Shown here: piece after piece, positions 1 through 9,045 of the stretch
How the letters are laid out: every line of letters starts with the position of its first letter
Numbering within the stretch: the first letter of the stretch is position 1
From: an uncultured Draconibacterium sp.
Lineage (GTDB): Bacteria; Bacteroidota; Bacteroidia; Bacteroidales; Prolixibacteraceae
DNA: 64,000 bases
Reading direction: 5' to 3'
NCBI RefSeq assembly: GCF_963677565.1
Contig: NZ_OY781981.1
Location: 3,898,001 to 3,962,000 of the forward strand
Position numbers and translations under genes: made by a program
Notes under the pieces: model-generated
What the model was told of the DNA's origin: nothing
Seen by the model: only the letters and a program-made list of their open reading frames with translations
Database searches by the model: none

Positions 1-642
1 TTCTTTCAGTTGTTGCATATTTTTAGGTGCAAGTGTTTCTTCTGTATTTATTTTCTTTAAAACAACACAAGGATTACCTGCAGCAACTACATTTGCTGGT
101 AACGATTTTGTTACTACTGAATTTGCTCCTATAATAGTGTTTTCGCCAATACTTACTCCTTTTAATATAACCGTATTTACACCAAGCCATACATTATCAT
201 TTATTAGAACTTCTTGTGTTTGTCCTGCGCGTGGATCATCAAGATGCCAGTCTCCATCTGTAATAATTGTATTGGCACCTGATTTGACATTATTCTTTAT
301 AATAATAGATTTAAATGCTCCGATGGTTGTTCCACTAAATCCACAATTGTCGCCAATCGAAATCTTCGCTTTCCGGTTTTGAGTTGATAAGATACATGGA
401 TGGTTTATTCCGATTAAGTTATGTCTTGAACTCATTGAGAAATAGCATCCTTCTCCAATTTTAATATTGCTGCTTGGTAAACGTTTTACTATTATTGGCC
501 CATCGAATTTAATTCTCAGAGAAAAATTAATACCCCACCATTTGAGTTTGATAACATTTCGGATGTAATATACTGATATAATAAGTTTCTTTATTATTTC
601 ATCGAAGTAGTGTGCATAATGCTTTACGTTCAACGTTTCCAT
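1..642 (-). CDS. Hexapeptide-repeat O-acetyltransferase, C-terminus off the left edge
   Basis: Open reading frame of 214 codons without a stop, starting at ATG 642-640 and running through base 1, so only the last residues are missing. The C-terminal two thirds show the imperfect hexapeptide pattern of left-handed beta-helix acyltransferases (for example IKIGEG, ISIGDN, VSIGENTIIGANSVVTKS) and end with the family's closing turn AAGNPCVVLKKI. The motif DGDWHLDDP lies in the loop where WbbJ/NodL/maltose-acetyltransferase relatives carry their catalytic His. It probably transfers an acetyl group from acetyl-CoA to a glycan sugar in the cytoplasm. It begins one base after the stop of the upstream Wzy-like gene, so it belongs to the same polysaccharide operon. 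The specific sugar cannot be read from sequence. Confidence 0.85.
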   Translation of the reverse strand, partial: METLNVKHYAHYFDEIIKKLIISVYYIRNVIKLKWWGINFSLRIKFDGPIIVKRLPSSNIKIGEGCYFSMSSRHNLIGINHPCILSTQNRKAKISIGDNCGFSGTTIGAFKSIIIKNNVKSGANTIITDGDWHLDDPRAGQTQEVLINDNVWLGVNTVILKGVSIGENTIIGANSVVTKSLPANVVAAGNPCVVLKKINTEETLAPKNMQQLKE

Positions 643-643
643 G

Positions 644-1978
644 TTATACGTGACTTGTGTGTTGATTTTTTTTATAACTTTTTGAGAATAAGATTACTTG
701 ATAAAATTCTTTCATTTTAAAACTCAAGTATATACTATTATTTGTCATTGTTCTTACTCTCTGAGACAAGCATGCCCCAATACAAAGCCAAAAAAGAATA
801 TAATCGATTGAATAACTTGGTAGTCCGAAAGGATACATCAGTACAAATCGTTCAAGGATAATAAATGCACATATAATTGTTAGGTTATTTTTTGTTCTGA
901 AAAAACCTAAGAACATAGCTCTAATACCAATAATCATCAAAGGAATAAGACCAATCAATCCGGTTTTTAGTATTATTTGCAGATAACCGGACTCAACCTC
1001 AAGTCTGTGTCCGTAAGGAAATCGAAATACATTCTCATCTTCGTTGTATAGTTCCTGGAGAGTAATAAACCGGGGGCTGTAAGTTGTCCCTAATGCTCCT
1101 CGCCCAAACAATAAATCGGGCCATTTTGCAAAATCAAGTACAAAATCCTCAAAAACCATGATTCTCGTATCAGAATTTAAATTGTCCTTTTCATACGATT
1201 TAATATTTTCTACTATTCTAGGATCAGAGAAGTGTTTGCTCAGCCGACCTGAATAGATGTACATAAAACAACAAAAGATTATTGATACGCTAATAATTCC
1301 TGCAATTTTAATAGATATGTTCGCAATACTAGTTAAGTTATTATCAATTCTGAATATTGAGATAATGACCAAATAATAGAATAATTTTACGAACTGGTTG
1401 CGCTCACTGGTAATAACAAAAAATAGCATTGCAACTCCAACTGCCAGATAGGTGTAAATAACATACTCTTTTTCAAGTTTATCTTTGTTTAGAAGAAAGA
1501 GCGGAAGTATATAAGTTAAATGCCATAAATAATTACGATCAAAAATGAATAGGGAAGGACTTAGTACTAAAAAAATTACAATTAAAATTTTAGAGAACTG
1601 CCACAAAGAAATAAGTATTTTGAGATTGCCTCCCCAATACACAAAAAATGGAGCTAATAATGCTGCCGAATAGAGTTTTCCTCCAAGAAACCTGGGTATT
1701 GTTGTGAAATTGCTAAATGGAATACTGATTGACCTGAGTATACAAACAATGAACCATATTAAAAGTATTCCTATTAAGATGTTATCTTCTGCACTAAAAC
1801 ATGCAGAATTAACAACTGGGAATTTAATTAAACCAACAATTATTATCAGGTATGATATTGTGTTAAAAAGCAGCTCATAATGGTGTGCATTTAAATGAAC
1901 TCCCAAAATAAGCACAAAAGTTAGTATTAATGTACTACCATAAAGCAGAATAATGCTATTTCTAAAATAACCTACCAC
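644..1978 (-). CDS. Wzy/O-antigen-ligase-family membrane protein
   Basis: A 444-residue, very hydrophobic protein with about ten predicted membrane segments and a large loop near residues 260-330 (GRGALGTTYSPRF, then GHRLEVESGYLQIILKTG). The Glu-Ser-Gly-Tyr stretch followed by a membrane helix matches the Wzy_C/O-antigen ligase family, whose members polymerise or ligate undecaprenyl-linked repeat units at the periplasmic face. Its place between a Wzx-like flippase and an acetyltransferase in one minus-strand locus supports polymerase function. Polymerase and ligase cannot be told apart from sequence alone. Primary sequence in this family is poorly conserved, so the assignment rests on topology and context. 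Confidence 0.75.
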   Translation of the reverse strand: MVGYFRNSIILLYGSTLILTFVLILGVHLNAHHYELLFNTISYLIIIVGLIKFPVVNSACFSAEDNILIGILLIWFIVCILRSISIPFSNFTTIPRFLGGKLYSAALLAPFFVYWGGNLKILISLWQFSKILIVIFLVLSPSLFIFDRNYLWHLTYILPLFLLNKDKLEKEYVIYTYLAVGVAMLFFVITSERNQFVKLFYYLVIISIFRIDNNLTSIANISIKIAGIISVSIIFCCFMYIYSGRLSKHFSDPRIVENIKSYEKDNLNSDTRIMVFEDFVLDFAKWPDLLFGRGALGTTYSPRFITLQELYNEDENVFRFPYGHRLEVESGYLQIILKTGLIGLIPLMIIGIRAMFLGFFRTKNNLTIICAFIILERFVLMYPFGLPSYSIDYILFWLCIGACLSQRVRTMTNNSIYLSFKMKEFYQVILFSKSYKKNQHTSHV

Positions 1979-2024
1979 TTTCTCAACTGGTTTTAAGATT
2001 TTTTGTCAATACATGCTGCGGTAT

Positions 2025-2858
2025 TTATTCTCCTGTCAGCGTTGTGTTTTTCCCGTTGTTTTCAATTACATCGGTAATACGATTAACAAATAGCGTGGCA
2101 GCCCTTGCAGCAAATGTTTTATTAGGGTGCGGATCGTCTGCCGAATTTGCATATTCAGGCTTCATATAATAATCACCTTCAGTTTCCAATTCACGAAAAT
2201 CCCAGATAAAAATATTATCATTGTCATTATTCCATTCTGTTATTATCCAATTGCTAAAAAGATTTGCCGTTTTTGCTGCTTCTTCCGTAGTTGCATTTTT
2301 AACTAAAGCAGGAGGGGTCCACACAATAAACTTTGTGTCTGAAAACTCATGCATTTTCTTTTTAAGTGCTCTGTACTGTAATTTGTAATTTTCAAGAGTT
2401 TTAATATTTGAATCAATGTTTGATTCACTATTAGATTTTAATATATCGGATACCGGAAAACAGTGTTTCCAAATAATTACATCGTAAGATTTGGAAAGTA
2501 GTTCTAACGTAGGTTCTTCCTGATACAGTGAGTCGCCTGCATGCTTAACCCAAATGTTATAATAATCATACGGGTAATTTTTCCAACCATATGGTTCCTT
2601 CTTAGGGAAGTTTTGCGCGTAAAATTTATACTGGGTATTATTCTGTATGTTGTACTTTCGAATTAACCTTGTTACATCTCCTTTTTGTGTTAATTTATAC
2701 CAGATTTTATTCTGCTTTCCTTTTATAATATTTTTACCAGTGCTGTGATGCAAAAAAAGGATTTTAGTACTCTCATTATTTTCCATATAATAATCATTTT
2801 TACAATCAACTAATAGCACCATGGTAATGAGTAGTAGCCAAAGTGTATTTTTTTTCAT
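2025..2858 (-). CDS. Exported SGNH-hydrolase-like protein in the glycan locus
   Basis: The chosen start is the ATG at 2858-2856, which gives a classical signal sequence (MKKNTLWLLLITM) ending at VLLVDC. This may be a lipoprotein cysteine, although Asp at -1 is unusual. An ATG six codons upstream is possible. The mature part opens with ILFLHHSTG, where the Ser stands where SGNH/GDSL hydrolases carry the nucleophile, and closes with DDPHPN, resembling the Asp-x-x-His catalytic pair of block V. Such proteins in polysaccharide loci usually add or remove O-acetyl groups in the periplasm or at the outer membrane; that role is inferred here. The gene sits 46 bp upstream of the Wzy-like gene. Confidence 0.65.
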   Translation of the reverse strand: MKKNTLWLLLITMVLLVDCKNDYYMENNESTKILFLHHSTGKNIIKGKQNKIWYKLTQKGDVTRLIRKYNIQNNTQYKFYAQNFPKKEPYGWKNYPYDYYNIWVKHAGDSLYQEEPTLELLSKSYDVIIWKHCFPVSDILKSNSESNIDSNIKTLENYKLQYRALKKKMHEFSDTKFIVWTPPALVKNATTEEAAKTANLFSNWIITEWNNDNDNIFIWDFRELETEGDYYMKPEYANSADDPHPNKTFAARAATLFVNRITDVIENNGKNTTLTGE

Positions 2859-3028
2859 TAAATAATAATTTAACAAATACTTTTTTAAGAGTTATTCTCC
2901 ATGTTTTTATACCAACAGATCGGGGGAAAAGGAGAAGAAAATTGATAAAATTCGTTTTCTCTTTTAACGGTTTAAAGATGGAACAGGTAGAATATTTTTT
3001 AAGTAATAGTATAAAAAGTATTGGTTCC

Positions 3029-3952
3029 TTATAAAAAACTAAACCATCCCCATTTTTTTGACCCAAATGCTTCTTCAAACGAAATGCAGGAATTCTCCTC
3101 CGAAAGCTCCAAACTATATTGATGCGGAGCATCACATATATCCTCTATAGCGTAAGGAAAATTATAAAAAGTTGGACAGTCATCCGCCCCCAGCATTAAT
3201 TCGGTAACATTGCCTACAAATACATAAGAATTACAAATGGTATTTTGTCCGACTGGAAGTATGTCGAGTATCCCGTCTTCATATAATCTTATTTCTCCAA
3301 TTATCTCCAATTCAGGATTGATTAAATGATATGTCCCTGGAACAAGAGCAATAGATCCCATTAAACTGCACCACTGCCAACTATTTGCTGTTGGGAACAA
3401 CAAATTACCCTCACTAACAGCATGATTAATTTGTCCAGATGCATCTTGATAATAGACTTTCACAACAAAGTCTTTTTCATTGCAGCATTTGCCCCATGCA
3501 GTTTGTGTTCCTTCATCGGGGGAGTATACTACTGCCTGGGCAGCAATTATAGGTTCTGTCCAAGTGTCATCAAAAGGTAAGGAAAAAGATACACTTGTTA
3601 AGCCTCCTAAATTATCTTCTGATACTGGGAACTGTCCAAGTTTTATTGCTTTTTTGTTCTTTGGTAAATCCGCTATTGGCCCAACATAAAGATGAACTTC
3701 TTGGATTGCCCATTCATCATATGTTGTATAATGAACAGTGATTTGATCACCTTCAATAGTATAGGAAATCATTCCTGCATACATGTATTGCCCGGCTATC
3801 AGATCACATACTCCCATTCCTGCCGATTTAAGAGTTGTTTGAGAAGAGTCTTCAACTGCCGGCAATTCGTTTTTTAAACAGGAACTTAAAATAATTCCAA
3901 TTCCTATCATTATCAACGACAGGCATTTCAAAAGATTAATTTTTGTTTTCAT
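3029..3952 (-). CDS. Lipoprotein of unknown function
   Basis: A 307-residue protein with a lipoprotein signal (hydrophobic stretch ending LSSC at about residue 25), so probably an outer-membrane lipoprotein. Residues 45-165 look like a beta-rich module (CDLIAGQ, VHYTTYDEW, HLYVGP, LGQFP) that I recall from other secreted Bacteroidota proteins but cannot name. Several Cys (CDLIAG, GKCCNE, WCSLM, TICN, DDCP, DICD, SCIS) suggest disulfide bonds in the periplasm or outside the cell. It is flanked by 265 and about 170 bp of non-coding DNA, so it may be its own transcription unit inserted in the glycan locus. No function is assigned. Confidence 0.7.
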   Translation of the reverse strand: MKTKINLLKCLSLIMIGIGIILSSCLKNELPAVEDSSQTTLKSAGMGVCDLIAGQYMYAGMISYTIEGDQITVHYTTYDEWAIQEVHLYVGPIADLPKNKKAIKLGQFPVSEDNLGGLTSVSFSLPFDDTWTEPIIAAQAVVYSPDEGTQTAWGKCCNEKDFVVKVYYQDASGQINHAVSEGNLLFPTANSWQWCSLMGSIALVPGTYHLINPELEIIGEIRLYEDGILDILPVGQNTICNSYVFVGNVTELMLGADDCPTFYNFPYAIEDICDAPHQYSLELSEENSCISFEEAFGSKKWGWFSFL

Positions 3953-4217
3953 TGTTCTAGATTATAAGGTGAATAAATTAAATGATGATTTGTATAAGCA
4001 ATTTATGATCGCTTTGTAGTTTCTCAGAAACACCAGAGAGCCAGATGACTGAAAATATGTTGTAAAAATCAGCGGATATTAATGATATCATAGATTCCTT
4101 AATCTTGTTGTTCAATAGGCTTAAGTAATCCAATAAACCATATTATACGTGAAAAAATGTGCTGTAAAACTACGCTGTAGAATTGATCTGATTCCACTTT
4201 ATGGGCGTTGCAAAAAA

Positions 4218-5693
4218 CTATGTTTGGTTTTCCCTAACTACTTTTACCTTTTTGCCAGCAGAATTGATTTTCAATCCTTTTGAAAACTCAATAAATTGTG
4301 GGATTTTGTGCCGATCAAGTTTTTGACTACAAAATGATTTCAGAATATCTTTAGTGATGTAGTTATTAGCATTTTCTTTCAAAACTATAGTTGCTTTAAT
4401 AGCTTCACCGGTTATGTCATCTTCAATTGCTTCTATAGTACAGTCAACTACTTCGGGGAAAGAAACAAACACTTCTTCAATTTCTTTGGGACTAACTCGT
4501 TTACCTGATATCTTTATAATTTCTTTTTTACGTGCTGTTAGATAAATGTAACCTTCTGTATCAATTGTGCCAACATCTCCGGTAAACAGCCACCCATTTT
4601 TCAGGGTTTGTTTTGTACTTTCTGGATCTTTGTAATATCCCAGCATAACATTATCTCCTTTAGCAATGATTTCACCTATTTCACCAGCATTTATCTGTTT
4701 CCCTATTTCATTTACAACTTTTAACTGCACATTTGGAATCCCTTTCCCAATAGAACCTAATTTTTCTTTCAATAATTTGGGACTCAGGTATGACAGACGT
4801 GCAGTGGCTTCAGTTTGCCCGTACATAACATAGAAATCAATTTCGGGAAACGATTGATTAAATTCACTGATAAAACACTTATGTAATTTTCCACCTGCTT
4901 GTGTTACGTAGCGAAGGGTGGGGAATTGCATTTTTTTAAAACTATCTGATTTCCGTAGAAGAATCTGAAAATGACTTGGTACGCCAGCTAATCCGGTACA
5001 TTTATATTTATTTATATCATTTATCACAGTTCCAAGGAGAATAAAATTATTGTTTAGCACAAGTGAACCTCCCACCCTTAAATGAGTATGGAGAAGTGAA
5101 AGTCCATAGCAATAATAGAAAGGGAGTACTACTTCAATTATATCCTTTTCTGAAAGTTTCAGGTATTCAATAATGGAGTTTGTGTTTGCTATAATATTCT
5201 TGTGGCTAAGAACTACCCCTTTTTGTTTACCTGTTGATCCTGATGTAAATATAATTTGAGCTGGAAGATCTGGATTAAAAGTATTTTTAATTTGAAATTC
5301 TGCTTGGTGCTCAATCAAATCTAAATACTCCTGCTCAGTAATTACATTTATTGATTCAAGGTTCAATTTGCTTGTAATTTTTTTTTCGGCAAAGCAAAGA
5401 ACAGCTTCACATTGTTTTGCGATAAAATCGAAATTTTCTAACTCTATTGACGGGTTTAGAGGCACACAAACGTTACCAGATAACATTATTCCGAAATAAC
5501 AAACCAGAAAAAAACGATTATTATTACTAACTAACAATATATTTTTTTGATTCCCATTTTTATCAGATAAATAGTTGGCCATTTTTAAACTTTGCTCATA
5601 GAGACTGGTAAATGATATTGTCTCTCTATTTCCGAGAACGAAGTCATTTTCAAGCCTTGCTGATTTCTCAAATAAATACTGAATTGCATTCAT
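4218..5693 (-). CDS. AMP-forming acyl ligase (ANL superfamily)
   Basis: A 491-residue adenylate-forming enzyme. Visible core motifs are the A3 P-loop TSGSTGKQKG (about residue 150), A5 YGQTEAT (about 293), A7 TGDVG (about 372), A8 KKEIIKISGKRVSP and a C-terminal Lys near KINSAGKK. It is about the usual length for a stand-alone acyl-CoA or acyl-ACP ligase. It activates a carboxylic acid as acyl-AMP and passes it to a thiol. The free-standing carrier protein encoded three genes upstream is a plausible acceptor, which would make this a loading enzyme for glycan acylation; the substrate is unknown. It lies 40-60 bp after the NAD-synthase-like gene in the same direction. Confidence 0.85.
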   Translation of the reverse strand: MNAIQYLFEKSARLENDFVLGNRETISFTSLYEQSLKMANYLSDKNGNQKNILLVSNNNRFFLVCYFGIMLSGNVCVPLNPSIELENFDFIAKQCEAVLCFAEKKITSKLNLESINVITEQEYLDLIEHQAEFQIKNTFNPDLPAQIIFTSGSTGKQKGVVLSHKNIIANTNSIIEYLKLSEKDIIEVVLPFYYCYGLSLLHTHLRVGGSLVLNNNFILLGTVINDINKYKCTGLAGVPSHFQILLRKSDSFKKMQFPTLRYVTQAGGKLHKCFISEFNQSFPEIDFYVMYGQTEATARLSYLSPKLLKEKLGSIGKGIPNVQLKVVNEIGKQINAGEIGEIIAKGDNVMLGYYKDPESTKQTLKNGWLFTGDVGTIDTEGYIYLTARKKEIIKISGKRVSPKEIEEVFVSFPEVVDCTIEAIEDDITGEAIKATIVLKENANNYITKDILKSFCSQKLDRHKIPQFIEFSKGLKINSAGKKVKVVRENQT

Positions 5694-5749
5694 GACTTTT
5701 CTAAATAATAAATTGTCTTTATGAACTCGTGGAGGCAGTTGTAAAAGAT

Positions 5750-6736
5750 TTATTCTATGTAGTGGATTGGTGACATTCTTAAGTACTCTGTAGTTTTAAC
5801 TTTACGTTCAAAATTGGTAAAAATACTTACAATCTCATCTTCAGAATACCCCATTACAGTAGCAACTTCTATTGCCGGGTAATCATTTTCCCAGGCGTAC
5901 CAAAGGGGATCCATATCCTCAAACGGAAGCTGATAAAAGAAATCTTCCTGGGTTTGTTCAGCCGAATAAGTATCGGTAGTAGGAATCCTATTTATTATCG
6001 CTTTTGGCACTCCAAAATAATGCGCAAGTTGATAAACCTGTGTTTTAAACAATTGTCCTATTGGCATTACATCAGCACCTCCATCTCCATATTTTACAAA
6101 AAATCCTTGCTGAACCTCGTGTTTATTTGGAGTACCTATAACAGCAAAATGATTTGCTTCGGCATGGTAATACAACATTGCCATTCGGCTTCGTTGTTTA
6201 AAATTTGAAGCGGCAACAATTTGCAGGTAAGCTTTTAAGGGTAACCTTTTACTTTCAATTTTTCCGTTTCTAAAATAAACGGTAACATAAAACATTGGCG
6301 GTAATTTCATATTAATTACCTGTTGTTTAATTTCAATTTTAAACTTGTCCTCTTCGGGGTTAAAATCAGCAATTACACTTTTCACCGCTTCGTCTCTTCT
6401 GACATAACAACCGAATCCATATAACGCAGCAGTCATGTCTTCCTCAATTGTTTGGATGCCAAACTTATCGGCTAATTCTAATGCAAGCTTTTTGCTATCC
6501 GGACTGGAATCGCGATCAGGCATCAATATCCCAAGCACATTGTTAGCTCCTAAGGCCTGGGCAGCAAGAGCAAGGGTTACTGCTGAGTCAATACCTCCAC
6601 TAATACCAACAACACCTCCTTGTCTTCTGAGTACTTTATATACATCATTTTTTAAATTTTCAGTAATTTTTAATGCTGATTTTTCAACATCGGCCAGTTT
6701 TATTATGTCTTTTGAAAAAGCTTTTTTCTCTGTCAT
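5750..6736 (-). CDS. NAD-synthase-like ATP-pyrophosphatase amide ligase
   Basis: The ammonia-dependent NadE fold is clear: PP-loop GISGGIDSAV, the GTPNKHE motif, KYGDGGAD and IGQLFKTQV all match NAD synthetase. At 328 residues it is longer than typical NH3-dependent NadE because of about 60 extra residues (roughly 130-190) between the PP-loop half and the GTPNK motif. There is no N-terminal glutaminase domain. The start chosen (ATG 6736) leaves 4 bp after asnB; an ATG at 6757 would overlap asnB by 17 bp. Tight linkage with the asparagine-synthetase-like gene and a carrier protein suggests it may amidate a glycan intermediate or acyl-adenylate rather than, or besides, making NAD. Both readings are open. 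Confidence 0.8.
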   Translation of the reverse strand: MTEKKAFSKDIIKLADVEKSALKITENLKNDVYKVLRRQGGVVGISGGIDSAVTLALAAQALGANNVLGILMPDRDSSPDSKKLALELADKFGIQTIEEDMTAALYGFGCYVRRDEAVKSVIADFNPEEDKFKIEIKQQVINMKLPPMFYVTVYFRNGKIESKRLPLKAYLQIVAASNFKQRSRMAMLYYHAEANHFAVIGTPNKHEVQQGFFVKYGDGGADVMPIGQLFKTQVYQLAHYFGVPKAIINRIPTTDTYSAEQTQEDFFYQLPFEDMDPLWYAWENDYPAIEVATVMGYSEDEIVSIFTNFERKVKTTEYLRMSPIHYIE

Positions 6737-6740
6737 TATT

Positions 6741-8720
6741 TTAATCAATAAATTCATTTTCCGACCTGATTGTACATGGTATCAATTCACTCTTTTTCAC
6801 ATAAGTGAATTCTTTAATAAACAGTTTGTGTAATAACTGAGTGGAGAGTATTGCAGTAAGCGACATGTTGTCAATCTCAGAGCATTCTTTTTTTGAACTC
6901 ATTTTATTCAATAATTTAGACACTGATTCCGAATTAAAAATCCCTGTACTTTCCAAGGCGTTTTTGCAAAGATTAGATTTTATGTAATCGGGGGCACTTT
7001 CCCCAAGAAAACTGTTTAATATGGGGGCCCGGTATGCCTGTTTCGACCTCTTTATAATTTCATCCGGTAAACGTCCTTTCATTACTGCTTTTAATAACAC
7101 TTTTTCATTCAATCCTTTCAATTTGTATTCTGGAGGTAATGAACAACAGAATTCAACTAGACGATGATCGAGAAAAGGATACCTGCCTTCAACCGAATTT
7201 GCCATTCCCATTCGATCTCCCTGCGATGACAATAAGTATCCTGATAGAAAAACTATTGTTTCTAAATATTGAGCTTTTGCCAATGAATCCATATTTTTCA
7301 TTTCCCCGTTCAGGTTTTTTAAAATTGCTGAATATGGATTAAAAGAGGATAGTTTTTCAAGAATATTAGGATGAAGATGCCGGTTAATAATTGATGAATT
7401 TCTCCATCTTAATAAATGAGAATAGATTGGTGAATCTGTTTCTAAAAGTTTATAACCAAAAAATAGTTTAAGAACATTTGGACTTGCACTTTGTAATGCC
7501 GGAATATATGGATATAACTTTTTTAAAAGTAGAGGACGGATATTGGAATCGGGGAATTTAGACCAAAAATGCCGAATCTGATTTTCCTTAAAGATATTAT
7601 ATCCAGCCAATAGTTCGTCTGCACCTTCGCCTGTTATTACAACCTTTATATTGTTTTCTTTCACTTTTTTCGATAGGGAAAACATAGGCGAAGGCGAAGT
7701 TCTTAGTAAAGGCATTTCGCAGTGCCATATTACTTTGGGAAAATTTTCAGCAACTTCATTTGGTGTACATTTAAAGCTGGTATGTTTTGTTTTAAAATAG
7801 GCTGATGCTAAATTTTGGAAATGCGATTCATCAAATTCTTTCTCCGTAAAACCAATCGAAAAAGTTTGTAATATATCGGGGCTTATCTCTTTGATGTAGG
7901 CAGTTGTAGCACTAGAGTCGATACCGCCGCTTAGGTACGCAGCAACCGGGACATCTGCGCGTAAGCGAATTTTTATTGAATCACGAAAAAGCTCATTAAA
8001 TTCAGCTTGTGCTTCTTCAAAACTACCCTGGTAATAATGTCCTTCGGTTGCAAAATTTAGCTCCCAATACTTTTGTATTATAATCTTTCCGTTTTTGTAT
8101 TTTATAAAATGTCCGGGTGGACACTCTTTTATACCTTCAAATACTGTATTCGGTGAGATGGTTGTCCAGAATGTAAATGTTTCAGCTATTCCTTCAACCG
8201 ATATTTTACGCTTAACTTCTGGATGTTCAAAGATTGCTTTTATTTCTGATCCATAGACGAACAGGTTTGTAGCGTTGTAATAAAACAATGGCCGTATTCC
8301 AATCCTGTCTCGGGCTAAAAATATTTCCTTTTTGCGTTTATCCCAAATCGAAAATGCAAATTGACCATTTAATTTTGAGAGACATTTTTCACCATACTCC
8401 TCATATAGGTGAATAATGACTTCGGTATCAGAATGTGTCCTAAAAAAATGGCCTTTTGATTTTAGTTCACGTCTTAGCTCAACATAATTAAATATTTCTC
8501 CGTTAAAAACAATCCAAAGGCTCTTATCCTCATTGGGCAATGGCTGCTTACCATTTTCAATATCAATAATACTAAGCCTAACATTTCCAAAACCTATATG
8601 CTCGTTTAGATAGATACCACACTCATCAGGGCCACGGTGTTGAATACGGGAAAGCATTCGATTTACTATGATTGGCTTTGCAAGATTGGCTGAATCAAAA
8701 TAACCAGCAATACCACACAT
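6741..8720 (-). CDS. asnB: Glutamine-hydrolysing asparagine synthetase family amidotransferase
   Basis: A 659-residue two-domain enzyme. The N-terminus MCGIAGYF exposes Cys2, the class II glutaminase nucleophile, followed by RGPDECG and the NGEIFNY segment. The synthetase domain begins near residue 240 with the PP-loop SGGIDSSAT and carries VVITGEGADELLAGY and GRYPFLDHRLVE. Length and motifs agree with AsnB homologues that amidate sugars or carrier-bound substrates in polysaccharide loci as well as with true asparagine synthetases. It lies 11 bp after the acyl carrier gene and 4 bp before the NAD-synthase-like gene, so the three are probably co-translated. In this context tailoring is more likely than general asparagine supply, but that is inference. 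Confidence 0.88.
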   Translation of the reverse strand: MCGIAGYFDSANLAKPIIVNRMLSRIQHRGPDECGIYLNEHIGFGNVRLSIIDIENGKQPLPNEDKSLWIVFNGEIFNYVELRRELKSKGHFFRTHSDTEVIIHLYEEYGEKCLSKLNGQFAFSIWDKRKKEIFLARDRIGIRPLFYYNATNLFVYGSEIKAIFEHPEVKRKISVEGIAETFTFWTTISPNTVFEGIKECPPGHFIKYKNGKIIIQKYWELNFATEGHYYQGSFEEAQAEFNELFRDSIKIRLRADVPVAAYLSGGIDSSATTAYIKEISPDILQTFSIGFTEKEFDESHFQNLASAYFKTKHTSFKCTPNEVAENFPKVIWHCEMPLLRTSPSPMFSLSKKVKENNIKVVITGEGADELLAGYNIFKENQIRHFWSKFPDSNIRPLLLKKLYPYIPALQSASPNVLKLFFGYKLLETDSPIYSHLLRWRNSSIINRHLHPNILEKLSSFNPYSAILKNLNGEMKNMDSLAKAQYLETIVFLSGYLLSSQGDRMGMANSVEGRYPFLDHRLVEFCCSLPPEYKLKGLNEKVLLKAVMKGRLPDEIIKRSKQAYRAPILNSFLGESAPDYIKSNLCKNALESTGIFNSESVSKLLNKMSSKKECSEIDNMSLTAILSTQLLHKLFIKEFTYVKKSELIPCTIRSENEFID

Positions 8721-8731
8721 TATTCTACAAG

Positions 8732-8989
8732 TTACAATGTTGAATTTTTATTATCAATAAATGCAACAATTGCATTAATTGATTCAAAGTTATCTTGAAT
8801 TAGTTCGGTGTCTGCGACTTCAATTCCATACTCTTCGGTAATGTAATTTATCAAATTTAAGAAACCTAATGAATCAAATATACCTTGTTCAAATAAGAGT
8901 GTATCATTTTTTAGTTCTTCAGGCTTAGTAAAAGTAACTTCTGATATAAAATCACGTATCCTTTCTGCTTGTAAAATATTAATTTCCAT
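8732..8989 (-). CDS. Acyl carrier protein
   Basis: An 85-residue acidic protein with the phosphopantetheine attachment motif FDSLGFL (Ser near residue 40) and the helix pattern of ACP/PCP domains. It is distinct from a fatty-acid AcpP, whose motif is normally DSLDTVE. It is placed between the flippase and asnB and near an AMP-forming ligase, so it probably carries an activated acyl or aminoacyl group for glycan modification. It would need a phosphopantetheinyl transferase encoded elsewhere. Confidence 0.88.
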   Translation of the reverse strand: MEINILQAERIRDFISEVTFTKPEELKNDTLLFEQGIFDSLGFLNLINYITEEYGIEVADTELIQDNFESINAIVAFIDNKNSTL

Positions 8990-9045
8990 TAATTTATCTT
9001 TAATATTTTTTATATAGTTTCTTTAAGCATTTTCAAATGAGGTTA

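Noticed and set aside
2806..3135. 109-codon frame overlapping two lipoprotein genes
   Set aside because: It overlaps the start of one real gene and the end of another in a different frame and has no coding signal.
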